Of a stretch of DNA of 64,000 bases, positions 18,073-27,104 are shown piece after piece. The first letter of the stretch is position 1. Each line of letters starts with the position of its first letter. A program made the translations under genes and the position numbers. Under the pieces are notes generated by a model that saw only the letters and a list, made by a program, of their open reading frames with translations, had not been told where the DNA came from and made no database searches. The stretch comes from an uncultured Desulfuromonas sp. (lineage in GTDB: Bacteria > Desulfobacterota > Desulfuromonadia > Desulfuromonadales > Desulfuromonadaceae): NCBI RefSeq assembly GCF_963678835.1, contig NZ_OY787470.1, positions 310,001 through 374,000 on the forward strand. Direction: 5' to 3'.

Positions 18073-19112
18073 TGGAAGTGTTGACCACTATTGGTGGAAA
18101 TGCCTGGCATTTGTTGATGGAATCGGCACCGTATATTCTGTTCGGTCTGCTGATCAGCGGTGTGTTGAGTACGTTTTTGACTAGCGACATGGTTGCCCGC
18201 CAATTGGGGCAAGGGAGAGTTTTGCCGGTCATCAAGGCGGCCCTGTTTGGTATTCCCTTGCCGCTGTGTTCCTGTGGCGTGCTGCCGGCGGCTGTGGCGT
18301 TGAAACAGCAGGGCGCTAATCGCGGTGCGACCACGGCCTTCATGATTGCCACGCCCGAGTCCGGGGTCGATTCGATTGCCGTCAGTTATGCCCTGCTGGA
18401 TCCTTTTCTTACGGTGATACGGCCGGTGGCGGCGTTGATCAGTGCTGTGGCTGCCGGTATTGTTGAGAATCTGTTTGTTGTTCCAGATCATAAACCGGCG
18501 CAGACGGACGATTGTTGTTGCTCATCCACCAGTGAAACACGGCGCAGTCTGATTCAGGGGATTCGCTATGCCTTCACCAAGGTGTGGCAGGATATGGCGC
18601 TGTGGTTTTTCTTCGGCCTGTTGTTGGCCAGTCTGATCACCGCCCTGATTCCGGCGTCCGTGATGGAGGCATGGTTAGGCGGTGGCGTTTCTTCGTTGCT
18701 GATCATGTTGGCGGTGGGCATTCCCATTTATATCTGTGCCAGTGCCTCCACACCCATTGCCGCGGCGTTGATTCTGCAAGGGGTCAGTCCCGGTGCCGCG
18801 TTGGTGTTCCTGCTGGCTGGTCCGGCGACCAATATCACGTCACTGACGGTGCTGGTGTCGATTCTCGGCAAGCGCGGAACCGCCGTCTATCTGATGATGG
18901 TCAGTGGTGGAGCGCTGTTGTGTGGTTGGCTGGTGGATCAGGTGTATCGTGTTATGGCTTGGTCCCCCCAGGCGCGTCTCGGTAGCGGTGGCGAATGGCT
19001 TGACCCTGCTGTTGAAAAAATCTGTGTGGCCGTATTGCTTGTGGTGTCATTGCCGGTTGTCGCCAATTGGCTGCAAAAAATCGTGTCGCGTTGCAAAAGA
19101 GTTATTCGCTAA
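18072..19112 (+). CDS. SO_0444-like metal efflux permease (DUF318 / arsenical permease type)
   Basis: This 346-residue membrane protein has about eight helices. The signature PLCSCGVLPAAVALKQQGA (about 64-82) puts a CXC pair (C66, C68) in the membrane, followed by ATPESGVDS. A central loop carries a Cys cluster DDCCCSS (146-152), plausible for Cu, Zn or As. Related Shewanella proteins export copper or zinc. The ATG overlaps the TPR stop by one base, so it is translated with the TonB operon. Confidence 0.8.
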   Translation: MEVLTTIGGNAWHLLMESAPYILFGLLISGVLSTFLTSDMVARQLGQGRVLPVIKAALFGIPLPLCSCGVLPAAVALKQQGANRGATTAFMIATPESGVDSIAVSYALLDPFLTVIRPVAALISAVAAGIVENLFVVPDHKPAQTDDCCCSSTSETRRSLIQGIRYAFTKVWQDMALWFFFGLLLASLITALIPASVMEAWLGGGVSSLLIMLAVGIPIYICASASTPIAAALILQGVSPGAALVFLLAGPATNITSLTVLVSILGKRGTAVYLMMVSGGALLCGWLVDQVYRVMAWSPQARLGSGGEWLDPAVEKICVAVLLVVSLPVVANWLQKIVSRCKRVIR

Positions 19113-21390
19113 CGCAGCTGATCACCCGATTGCGTCCTTCGGCTTTAGCTTGGTAGAGGGCTTTGTCGGCCAGACTCAACACTTTACTGGCGCTTAGTTC
19201 ATGGCGTAAAGCGCAGACGCCGAAACTGGCGGTGACCGTTCCCACCTGATCAAATTGATGATTGCGCAGGGCACTGAGCAGTTTGTCTGCCAGTTGTTCG
19301 GTTTCTTCCAGGTTGCTGCTTGGCGCAATAATCAAAAATTCTTCTCCGCCCCAGCGCCCTACGTGATCAGTGACCCGGATGTTTTCCCGGATGAGTTGGG
19401 CCATCTCTTTGAGCACTTGATCTCCCACCGGGTGACCATAGGTGTCATTGACGGTTTTGAAATGATCAATATCGAAAATGATGACACCGCACGGAATCTG
19501 GTAGCGGACAAATAATTGTTCCTGCTCCAACAGCATCTTGTCGAGCTTGAGGCGGTTGGCCAGACCTGTCAGTTTGTCGGTTTCCGACAGGACGAGCAAA
19601 CGTTGGTTGTATTTGCGTAGCTGATAGTAATGGACGCTGAACACACCGGCGATAAACGCCAACACACCGAAAATTTTCCAGAATAACGTGTAGTTGAATC
19701 CCATCTCCTGTTTGACGGAGGACCAGCGGTTGTAAATCTCCTGCTCCTGCTCTGGAGTCACGGTGTGGATCAGCTTGTCAAAGATGCTGTGCAACTCGGG
19801 TTGATCGTTGCGGGTGCCGATGGCCAGGGCGACTTTATCGTCCACACGACCGCTGATTTTGATGACACTGGTGAACTCTTTTTGAATCTGTTCCGCAATG
19901 ACCATCAGGTTGTCGACGTAGCAGTAGAGCTCGCCGCTTTCCACCCGCTCCAGACCATCGCTGATGGAGTCCACTTCGACAATGTTAGCGTTTGGATACT
20001 CGGCGCGTAACTGTTCGCCAATGGCATACCCCTTAACCACCCCGATGGGCTGGTCGATAATATCCCCGATGTCGTCAATAAAGATTTTATCCATGGTCGT
20101 GGCGATGACCACCGGCAGGGTGACATACGGATGGGTGAAGTCCATATAGGTGCTGCGTTCCGGCGTTTTTGCCGCCAGGGAAAAAATATCACAGCGGCGT
20201 GCTTTGGCGGCATCGAGAGATTCCTGCCAGGAAGAGGTCTCGACGACTTCAAGCGGAATCGGTAATTTCTCTTGAAACAGGTTGAGGTAGTCGGCGGAAA
20301 TTCCGTAATGCTTGCCGTTAACCAAGCCTTCAAAAGGCATCCATTCGGGATCGACACAGACGCGAATCACCTTTTTTTTGTCGAGATACTGCTGTTCTCG
20401 GGTTGTGAACGCGGTGTTCTGAGTGTGTTTCTCAATGACTTCGTCAAACTGATAGGCCGGCAACGGGGCGTGGCCGTCGATGATATTGCGCGACAACAAC
20501 TGTTTGTAGGTCAGAGACGTCAGTTCAGGTTTGATGGTGCCGATGGGATACAGATCGAGAAGAAACAGTTCGCGAGTGACGTTGGCTTCAAAGCGCAAGG
20601 CGTCCAGCGGCTTTTGAGGCGCATATTTGTTGTGAATCGTCTGGATTGTTTCTTCCGGATGATCAAACGCGTACTGCCAGCCCTGGTTGGTTGCTTGGAG
20701 AAAACGCCGGGTGCGTCCTGTATGTTTGAGCGCCTCTTCTTGGCTGGTAAACAAATTGGCCGCGCTCATGATAAAACCATAGTCCGCCGGATTGATGATG
20801 TTATAAGCGACTTTCTGCTGGTTTAATTCATAAATCTGGTTGGAGAGAAAGGCACTCATCGCATCGACAGTGCCGTTGATAAAATCGTCGATGGAGAACT
20901 TTTGGGCGGCTATGGTGGAGTTTTGAGGCGTGATGTTGTAATGGTTGAGCAGCAACGCCAGAGAGCTGTATTGCAGCTCATCACTGGTGGCCATGATCAC
21001 TTTGCCTCTGAGGTCGGCCGGTGATTTGATGCCGGGTTGAGTGACAAATACCAGCGGCGAGCGTTGAAAGTAGGACGCCAGTAAAACAATCGGCAGGATT
21101 TTTTTGTTTTCAACAATCAGACTGGAGTTGTGCATGCCGTAATTGACATGGTGCGACAGCACCTCATGGACGATATTGGTATCGGGCTGATATTCAAGCA
21201 GGGAAACGTCCAGTCCCTGTTTCGCGTAAAAACCCTTCTCACGTGCCATGATGAAACCGGCATACTGAAACTGGTATTTCCAGTCAAATTGTACCACCAC
21301 CTGTTCCAGTGCGGTCTGTTCAGCCCAGGCCGGACTTTGCACAATTAACAGTACCGTAAAAAACAGGAGGATGAAGCAGCGAACGGGCAT
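19102..21390 (-). CDS. diguanylate cyclase with two periplasmic substrate-binding domains
   Basis: This 762-residue membrane protein has a signal peptide, an NMT1/THI5-like domain (about 25-250, with QFDWKYQFQYAGFIMAREKGFYAKQG-type strand order), a second solute-binding domain of the amino-acid type (about 310-545), one membrane helix near 555-575, and a C-terminal GGDEF domain. The active site is GGEEF at 681-685, so cyclic di-GMP synthesis is likely. It probably couples detection of a small nutrient to cyclic di-GMP. The ATG at 21390 gives the signal peptide; the longer frame to 21666 lacks support. It overlaps the 3' end of the convergent permease gene by 11 bases. Confidence 0.85.
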   Translation of the reverse strand: MPVRCFILLFFTVLLIVQSPAWAEQTALEQVVVQFDWKYQFQYAGFIMAREKGFYAKQGLDVSLLEYQPDTNIVHEVLSHHVNYGMHNSSLIVENKKILPIVLLASYFQRSPLVFVTQPGIKSPADLRGKVIMATSDELQYSSLALLLNHYNITPQNSTIAAQKFSIDDFINGTVDAMSAFLSNQIYELNQQKVAYNIINPADYGFIMSAANLFTSQEEALKHTGRTRRFLQATNQGWQYAFDHPEETIQTIHNKYAPQKPLDALRFEANVTRELFLLDLYPIGTIKPELTSLTYKQLLSRNIIDGHAPLPAYQFDEVIEKHTQNTAFTTREQQYLDKKKVIRVCVDPEWMPFEGLVNGKHYGISADYLNLFQEKLPIPLEVVETSSWQESLDAAKARRCDIFSLAAKTPERSTYMDFTHPYVTLPVVIATTMDKIFIDDIGDIIDQPIGVVKGYAIGEQLRAEYPNANIVEVDSISDGLERVESGELYCYVDNLMVIAEQIQKEFTSVIKISGRVDDKVALAIGTRNDQPELHSIFDKLIHTVTPEQEQEIYNRWSSVKQEMGFNYTLFWKIFGVLAFIAGVFSVHYYQLRKYNQRLLVLSETDKLTGLANRLKLDKMLLEQEQLFVRYQIPCGVIIFDIDHFKTVNDTYGHPVGDQVLKEMAQLIRENIRVTDHVGRWGGEEFLIIAPSSNLEETEQLADKLLSALRNHQFDQVGTVTASFGVCALRHELSASKVLSLADKALYQAKAEGRNRVISCVSE

Positions 21391-21490
21391 GGTAGACCTT
21401 GTCAATGAATTGAATCCTTGCAGATGAGAAGACCCAATAATAGCACATGTTAAACTTTTTATGAAAACCGATTGTTGGACAAAATTTGCT

Positions 21491-22438
21491 TTATTGTGAA
21501 TGTCGTGATGCTGATGTGTCGTGCAGAGTGCGATCAAAGAAGCGGGTAACCCGCTGCTCAAACTCCTGCGGATGCTGATGGTAGAATTCAACGTGATCAA
21601 GCTGTTCGTCAAACCACAGTTCCACCGGGTCACCGGCGGCTTTTTCAAGGGCAAAAACGCCTTCACTGGGTACCACCTGATCCTGACCGCCCATCATCAG
21701 TAAAATGGCGCGCGGACTGATGTCGCCGATACAGTGCAGCGGAGCCACTGCGGCGCTGTTGAATTTAAGTTGGCGCTGGGCAAAAAAATTGATCAGTGGT
21801 GCAAAAGGATAGGCTGGCAGTCCGGTAAATCGCTTGACGCTAAGATTGATGGTATGGGCGATGGAGGCGTAGGGGGACTGGGCAACAACCGCTGAGATGC
21901 GTGGATCACGGGCGGTATAACACAGGGCCAAGGCGCCACCCATGGAATTGCCGAACAGACCAATGGCCTGGTTGGGGTGTTGGCTGAGGATGAACTCGAC
22001 CGCGGCATCAAGGTCCTGCCATTCGTGGTAACCAAAACTGATCAGTTCGCCGCTGCTGTGGCCATGGCTGCGCAGGTCCGGCAGCAGTACGCCGTAGCCG
22101 TAGCGCTCCAGCATGGCGGCAATCGGAATCATTTCACTGCAATCCATCTTGTAGCCGTGACACAGGATGATGGTTGCTCCATTGGTGCCGGGACGGTACA
22201 GTGCCGACAGTGTCTCGCCATCCACCGTGGTTAATTCAATGGTGTGGGCATCCAGGCGATGGATTTCAAGCTGTTGCAGCGGATGCAAATCCGGGGTTTC
22301 GATATAGCGTTGCTGACGCTTTTGCCAGGAGTTGCGTGTCATTTTGCGGGCCTGGCGCCAAGAGATAACCAAAATGACGGCGATGGCCATGAGGACAATG
22401 ATCAGCAAGAAAGGCAGTAATGAAAGAAAAATGTGCAT
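21491..22438 (-). CDS. membrane-anchored alpha/beta hydrolase
   Basis: This 315-residue protein has an N-terminal membrane helix (about 6-26) and an alpha/beta hydrolase domain. The nucleophile elbow is GNSMGG with S165, the oxyanion region is CHGYKMDCSE, an acid is likely in GGQDQVVP, and the final His is likely in LDHVEFYH. Similar proteins are annotated as BEM46/YqkD-like peptidases or esterases. The substrate is unknown. It appears to be transcribed alone. Confidence 0.82.
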   Translation of the reverse strand: MHIFLSLLPFLLIIVLMAIAVILVISWRQARKMTRNSWQKRQQRYIETPDLHPLQQLEIHRLDAHTIELTTVDGETLSALYRPGTNGATIILCHGYKMDCSEMIPIAAMLERYGYGVLLPDLRSHGHSSGELISFGYHEWQDLDAAVEFILSQHPNQAIGLFGNSMGGALALCYTARDPRISAVVAQSPYASIAHTINLSVKRFTGLPAYPFAPLINFFAQRQLKFNSAAVAPLHCIGDISPRAILLMMGGQDQVVPSEGVFALEKAAGDPVELWFDEQLDHVEFYHQHPQEFEQRVTRFFDRTLHDTSASRHSQ

Positions 22439-22681
22439 TCTTTAGTATAGCCTGAATTTGTACATGAATCGACGGCAAATAGCACGCCCCTCTGAATGAT
22501 CTCAGGCGCTGAAACATCGCCATAAATTCATCTGATGATATCCTCTATTGGCGAAGCACGGAAAAATCCGTACAATGCGGTTTTGCCAAAAGTCATTGAT
22601 CCCTTTGGGCAACTATGGTTTTGAAACGGGCGCTTATAAAAACATCAAGTGGATCTTTTTGAATAACAGGAGTCTGTGTGT

Positions 22682-24367
22682 ATGAGTGAAGACAGTAAAA
22701 AAATTATTTACAGCATGATGAAGGTCAGCAAAAGCTACAACAAGCAGCCCGTCATCAAGGATATCTCGTTGTCCTATTTTTACGGTGCCAAGATCGGTGT
22801 TCTGGGTCTTAACGGTTCCGGCAAAAGTAGCCTGCTGCGTATCATGGCCGGTGTGGACAAAGATTTTAACGGCGAAGCCGTCTTATCCGAAGGCTATTCT
22901 GTCGGTTACCTCGAGCAGGAACCGCAGTTGGATGACAGCAAAACCGTGCGTCAGGTGGTGGAAGAGGGTGTTCAGGAGACCGTTGACCTGCTCAAGGAGT
23001 TTGAAGAGATCAACCTCAAATTTGCCGAACCCATGGACGATGACGCCATGACTGCTCTGTGTGACCGGCAAGCTCAGGTGCAGGATAAGCTCGATGCGTT
23101 GGATGCCTGGGATCTCGATTCCCGTCTCGATCTGGCCATGGACGCGTTGCGCTGCCCACCGGCCGATGCCAATGTTAATGTTTTGTCCGGTGGCGAACGG
23201 CGCCGGGTGGCTCTGTGCCGCCTGCTGCTGCAGAAACCGGATATCCTGTTGCTTGATGAGCCCACCAACCATCTCGATGCCGAGACCGTGGCCTGGCTTG
23301 AGCAACATCTGCAACGCTACGAAGGCACGGTCATTGCCGTGACTCACGATCGTTACTTCCTTGACAATGTTGCCGGATGGATTCTTGAACTGGATCGTGG
23401 ACATGGCATCCCCTGGAAAGGCAATTATTCCTCGTGGCTGGATCAGAAGCAAAAGCGTCTTCAGAATGAGGAAAAAGCGGAATCGGCCCGCCAGCGGACC
23501 CTGCAGCGTGAGCTGGAGTGGATCAACATGTCACCCAAGGGGCGCCACGCCAAGAGCAAGGCCCGCATCAGTTCCTATGAAAAACTGCTCGACGAGGGGG
23601 GCGACAGCCAGACCCGTGATCTGGAGATCTATATTCCGCCCGGACAGCGTCTCGGTGATATCGTTATCGAAGCGGATCACGTGCAAAAGGCTTTTGATGG
23701 TCGTCTGCTCATGGAGGATATGAACTTCAAATTGCCGCGTGGTGGTATTGTCGGGGTGATTGGTCCCAATGGTGCCGGTAAAACAACTCTGATGCGCATG
23801 TTTACCGGTCAGGAACAGCCGGACAGCGGCACCCTGACACTGGGCAGTACCGTTCAACTCGGTTATGTCGATCAAAGCCGCGATACTCTCGACGGCGACA
23901 AAAATATCTGGGAAGAGATCAGCGGCGGTCAGGATATGATGATGCTCGGCACCCGCGAGGTGAATTCCCGTGCCTATGTGGCACGCTTCAACTTTTCCGG
24001 CAGCGACCAGCAGAAAAAGGTTGGTACCCTGTCCGGTGGTGAGCGCAACCGGGTCCATCTGGCCAAGATACTCAGTGGTGGTGCCAACGTGCTGCTGCTT
24101 GATGAACCAACCAATGATCTCGATGTTAACACCATGCGTGCTCTTGAAGAGGCGTTGGAGAGTTTTGCCGGGTGTGCGGTGGTGATCAGCCATGATCGCT
24201 GGTTTCTTGACCGCATTGCCACCCATATGCTCGCTTTTGAAGGCGACAGTCAAGTGGTGTGGTACGAGGGCAATTACAGCGAATACGAGGAGGATCGTCG
24301 TAAGCGGCTGGGCCGCGATGCTGATCAACCGCATCGTATTCGTTATCGCGATCTGACGCGTGCCTGA
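22682..24367 (+). CDS. ettA: energy-dependent translational throttle protein EttA (ABC-F)
   Basis: This soluble protein of about 561 residues has two ABC ATPase domains and no membrane part. The first Walker A (GLNGSGKSS) is near 42-50 and the second (GPNGAGKTT) near 361-369. Signatures LSGGERRRVALCRLLL and LSGGERNRVHLAKIL and the two DEPTNHLD/DEPTNDLD motifs are intact. The arm region between domains has the EttA pattern (ELEWINMSPKGRHAKSKARI). EttA binds the ribosomal E site and gates early elongation. The ATG at 22682 follows AGGAG; a GTG two codons earlier also exists. Confidence 0.95.
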   Translation: MSEDSKKIIYSMMKVSKSYNKQPVIKDISLSYFYGAKIGVLGLNGSGKSSLLRIMAGVDKDFNGEAVLSEGYSVGYLEQEPQLDDSKTVRQVVEEGVQETVDLLKEFEEINLKFAEPMDDDAMTALCDRQAQVQDKLDALDAWDLDSRLDLAMDALRCPPADANVNVLSGGERRRVALCRLLLQKPDILLLDEPTNHLDAETVAWLEQHLQRYEGTVIAVTHDRYFLDNVAGWILELDRGHGIPWKGNYSSWLDQKQKRLQNEEKAESARQRTLQRELEWINMSPKGRHAKSKARISSYEKLLDEGGDSQTRDLEIYIPPGQRLGDIVIEADHVQKAFDGRLLMEDMNFKLPRGGIVGVIGPNGAGKTTLMRMFTGQEQPDSGTLTLGSTVQLGYVDQSRDTLDGDKNIWEEISGGQDMMMLGTREVNSRAYVARFNFSGSDQQKKVGTLSGGERNRVHLAKILSGGANVLLLDEPTNDLDVNTMRALEEALESFAGCAVVISHDRWFLDRIATHMLAFEGDSQVVWYEGNYSEYEEDRRKRLGRDADQPHRIRYRDLTRA

Positions 24368-24394
24368 TTGAGAACTTTTCGTTCTGTATTGAAG

Positions 24395-24426
24395 AAGCCC
24401 CGACCTGTTGGCCGGGGCTTTTTTTG
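24395..24426 (+). terminator. rho-independent terminator of ettA
   Basis: The stem AAGCCCCG paired with CGGGGCTT is followed by seven T residues, 28 bases after the ettA stop. Confidence 0.88.
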
Positions 24427-24459
24427 TGTGGACTTGGGGGATTTGTTGAGGTGATTTGT

Positions 24460-25110
24460 ATTTCAAGGTCAAGGTCAAGGTCGCCGGGTCTCGTCCCGGC
24501 AGCCGACATCCTTTTGACTGGCCGCTCAAAAGGATGCAAAAACCAGCTTGAACACCTCCAGAACCTGGATTTACCGACACTGTGTCTGCTTCCGTGATGC
24601 TTCACAGATTCGGCTCGCCGCCCTTTAGGTCGGCGAATCGTGCAACTCATCAGCTTTGGCGTAAAACGTTGATAACAATCATCAGTCGCGCTCTATCTCT
24701 GGTGTGGCACCGATCAAACGGGCGGGACGGTGCCCGCCCTGCAGTGGTGTGTTATTAAGCAGCCCAGCTCTCCCGTTCAGCAGCGCCGAACGAAGAGAAC
24801 GGTCACCGCGATGGTTGTCGGCAACCTGTTTGAGGACTGATGCAGACCGGGCGAGTTTTGCCGACATCGCGGTGTCAGAGAATAGAGAGAGGGAACCCGA
24901 TAGAGTGCAATGGGGTTGTTATGAATCAGAAGAACGAGAGGTGTTGCGTGAGATTTTTTGCGTCAGCAAGGCAGAGGGAGGAGCTATAGTCGTTCTATGG
25001 CGACGACCGATAACGCGGCTGACGTGAAAAAGATCCGCAACAACTCCGTGAAGGCTGATTGATGACAACCCCTTGGGAGTCGATTTTGCGCCCCTTTTGT
25101 CGACGCAAAA
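24460..25110. repeat. long hairpin-rich dispersed repeat, unit 3 (5'-truncated, with a 157-bp insertion, cut by IS110)
   Basis: Module A begins at the caaggtcgccggg stretch, so its first 130 bases are missing. The 11-bp stem is at 24507-24536. Module B continues to about 24911 (gtgcaatgggg). About 157 bases absent from the other units follow (24912-25068), and then the family sequence resumes at gtcgattttgcgcc (25079). It stops at gcaaaag where the IS110 element begins. Confidence 0.8.
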
Positions 25111-26519
25111 GGGGTCTGATGAGATGGTCTCCCCCCGCTTTCAAAATACGGCATCTGTGTGCCATGATGGGTTATCGATTATCCATCAACGAAATGCGAG
25201 GAGGAGACCACCATGAAGATTAGTACAGTCGGGCTGGACTTGGCAAAGAATGTTTTCCATGTTGTCGGCTTTGATCACGTTGGCAAGCAGGTTATGAAAC
25301 GGATGTTACGCCGTCATCAAGTCGCTGAGTTTTTTGTTAATCTGCCGCCATGTACAGTCGCTATGGAGGCTTGTGCCGGGTGCCACTATTGGGCGCGTAA
25401 GCTGAAGGAAATGGGACACGACGTCAAGGTGATCCCACCACAGTATGTGAAACCTTACTTGCGGGGTAACAAGAACGACTATAACGATGCCTGTGCCATT
25501 GCCGAAGCGGCTACTCGGCCGACCATGCCTACCGTTGCGGTGAAGACAGTGCAACAGCAAGAGATGCAGGCGCTGCACCGGCTGCGCTCCAGAATGGTCA
25601 AGGAACGCACAGCCTTAGGCAACAGTCTTCGCGGGCTCCTGGCTGAGTTCGGATTGATCATACCTCAAGGTGTCAGTGCGCTTCGCCGTGGTATTCCTGC
25701 CATACTGGAAGACGCCGACAACGATTTGAGTGATTCTTTTCGGGCGGTTGTCGCTCGTAGTTATGAGCACTTTGTCGCGTTGAGTGACCAGATTGATTTT
25801 TACACCCAGCAGCTCAGTCAACTCAGTCGAAGCGATGAAGCGTGTGTGCGGCTGCAAACTATTCCTGGATTTGGTCCCATTGTCGCCAGTGCCTTTCGAA
25901 GTGCAGTTGGCGACGGCAGAGACTACAAACGAGGACGGGATGTTTCCGCTTCGATAGGGCTGGTTCCTCGTCAACATAGTAGCGGCGGCAAGCAAAACTT
26001 ACTTGGCATCAGCAAGCGCGGAGATCGTTACTTACGCAGTTTGCTGGTTCATGGCGCCCGAGCCGTTGTGACTTATGCCGCAGGGAAAGACGATCCGCTA
26101 AGTCGCTGGATTAATCGAATACGTTTGGAGCGCGGTGTCAACAAAGCCACGGTGGCTTTGGCCAATAAGATGGCCCGCATCGGTTGGGCGCTCCTAACGA
26201 ATGGCAGTCGTTACCAATCCAGTCAAGCGGCAAGCTAGCAGCGAGAACAAACAGGAGTTAAAAAAGAAATAGATTCACCTTGCCAGACATTGCGGCAGCT
26301 TACTAACAAGCGATGACAAAACAGGTTAGACCGGCGCATTAAAAACCAGACCACACGTCAGGCACTTGATGCCGAGGGACCGATAAGGATAATGCGCGCG
26401 GATTTCATCAAGGCCCGAGAGAAAAAGAATCTCTCACCATGAGGCCGGATATACGACCGCAACCCTGCCTTTGTCATGAACGTTACTTTGCTGTTGCAAA
26501 ATGGGGGGAGACCATATAC
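25111..26519 (+). mobile_element. IS110-family element (IS1111-like, subterminal inverted repeats)
   Basis: The limits come from comparison with the uninterrupted repeat unit at 27079-27120. There, gtcgacgcaaaag is followed directly by tgccccgacgtgcggg, while here it is split by about 1.4 kb. Inverted repeats ATGGTCTCCCCCC (25124-25136) and its complement (26503-26515) lie just inside the ends, as in the IS1111 subgroup. One transposase gene is inside. About 280 bases after the transposase contain no open frame. Exact ends are uncertain by a few bases. Confidence 0.82.
25213..26238 (+). CDS. IS110-family transposase (DEDD)
   Basis: This 341-residue recombinase has the N-terminal DEDD domain (GLDLAKN with D9, the MEACAG motif near 52, and KNDYNDACAIAEAA near 92-105) and the C-terminal Transposase_20 domain (IPGFGPIVASAF, with the conserved Ser-containing stretch SIGLVPRQHSSGGK). 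Known relatives use a bridge RNA from the element's noncoding end to select target and donor DNA. The gene is intact, with AGGAGG just before the ATG. Confidence 0.93.
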   Translation: MKISTVGLDLAKNVFHVVGFDHVGKQVMKRMLRRHQVAEFFVNLPPCTVAMEACAGCHYWARKLKEMGHDVKVIPPQYVKPYLRGNKNDYNDACAIAEAATRPTMPTVAVKTVQQQEMQALHRLRSRMVKERTALGNSLRGLLAEFGLIIPQGVSALRRGIPAILEDADNDLSDSFRAVVARSYEHFVALSDQIDFYTQQLSQLSRSDEACVRLQTIPGFGPIVASAFRSAVGDGRDYKRGRDVSASIGLVPRQHSSGGKQNLLGISKRGDRYLRSLLVHGARAVVTYAAGKDDPLSRWINRIRLERGVNKATVALANKMARIGWALLTNGSRYQSSQAAS

Positions 26520-27104
26520 GACGTGCGGGCGCGGAAGCCCGCGTCATATGGGTACCACCTTCGCGAACGGATGAAGTTCGCTGGTGCGATTCGTTTCGTA
26601 TTACGAACCACTGAAGACCAAGATCAAAGTCAAGGTCGCCGGGTTTCGTCCCGGCAGCCGACATACTTTTGACTGGCCGCTCAAAAGTATGCAAAAACCG
26701 GCTGAACACCTCCTGAACCTGGATCAACCGACAATGCGTCTGTTTCCGTTATGCTTCACAGATTCGGCTCGCCGCCCTTTAGGTCGGCGAATCGTGCAAC
26801 TCATCAGCACTGGCGTAAAACGTTGATAACAATCTTCAGTCGCGCTCTATCTCTGGTGTGGTACCGATCAAGCGGGCGGGACGGTGCCCGCCCTGCAGCC
26901 GTGTGTTATTCAGCAGCCAAGCCCTCCCGTTCAGCAGCGCCGAACGAAGAGAACGGTCAGCGCGATGGTCGTCGGCAACCTGTCTGAGCGTCAGCGAGTT
27001 TTGCCGACATCGCGGTGTAAGAGAATGGAGAGAGGGAACCCGTAAGGGTGCAATGACGGGAGTCGATTTTGCGCCCCTTTTGTCGACGCAAAAGTGCCCC
27101 GACG
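26520..27104. repeat. long hairpin-rich dispersed repeat, unit 4 (complete)
   Basis: This is a complete unit directly after the IS. Its 11-bp stem reads CATACTTTTGA/TCAAAAGTATG (26662-26691), changed on both arms relative to units 1-3. Module B with GGGCGGG/CCCGCCC lies near 26874-26893. The end joins unit 5 in direct orientation, about 585 bases per unit. Confidence 0.85.

Noticed and set aside
19112..21666. A longer N-terminus for the double-sensor GGDEF protein (start at 21666)
   Set aside because: The extra 92 residues have no domain features and would bury the signal peptide that begins at 21390.
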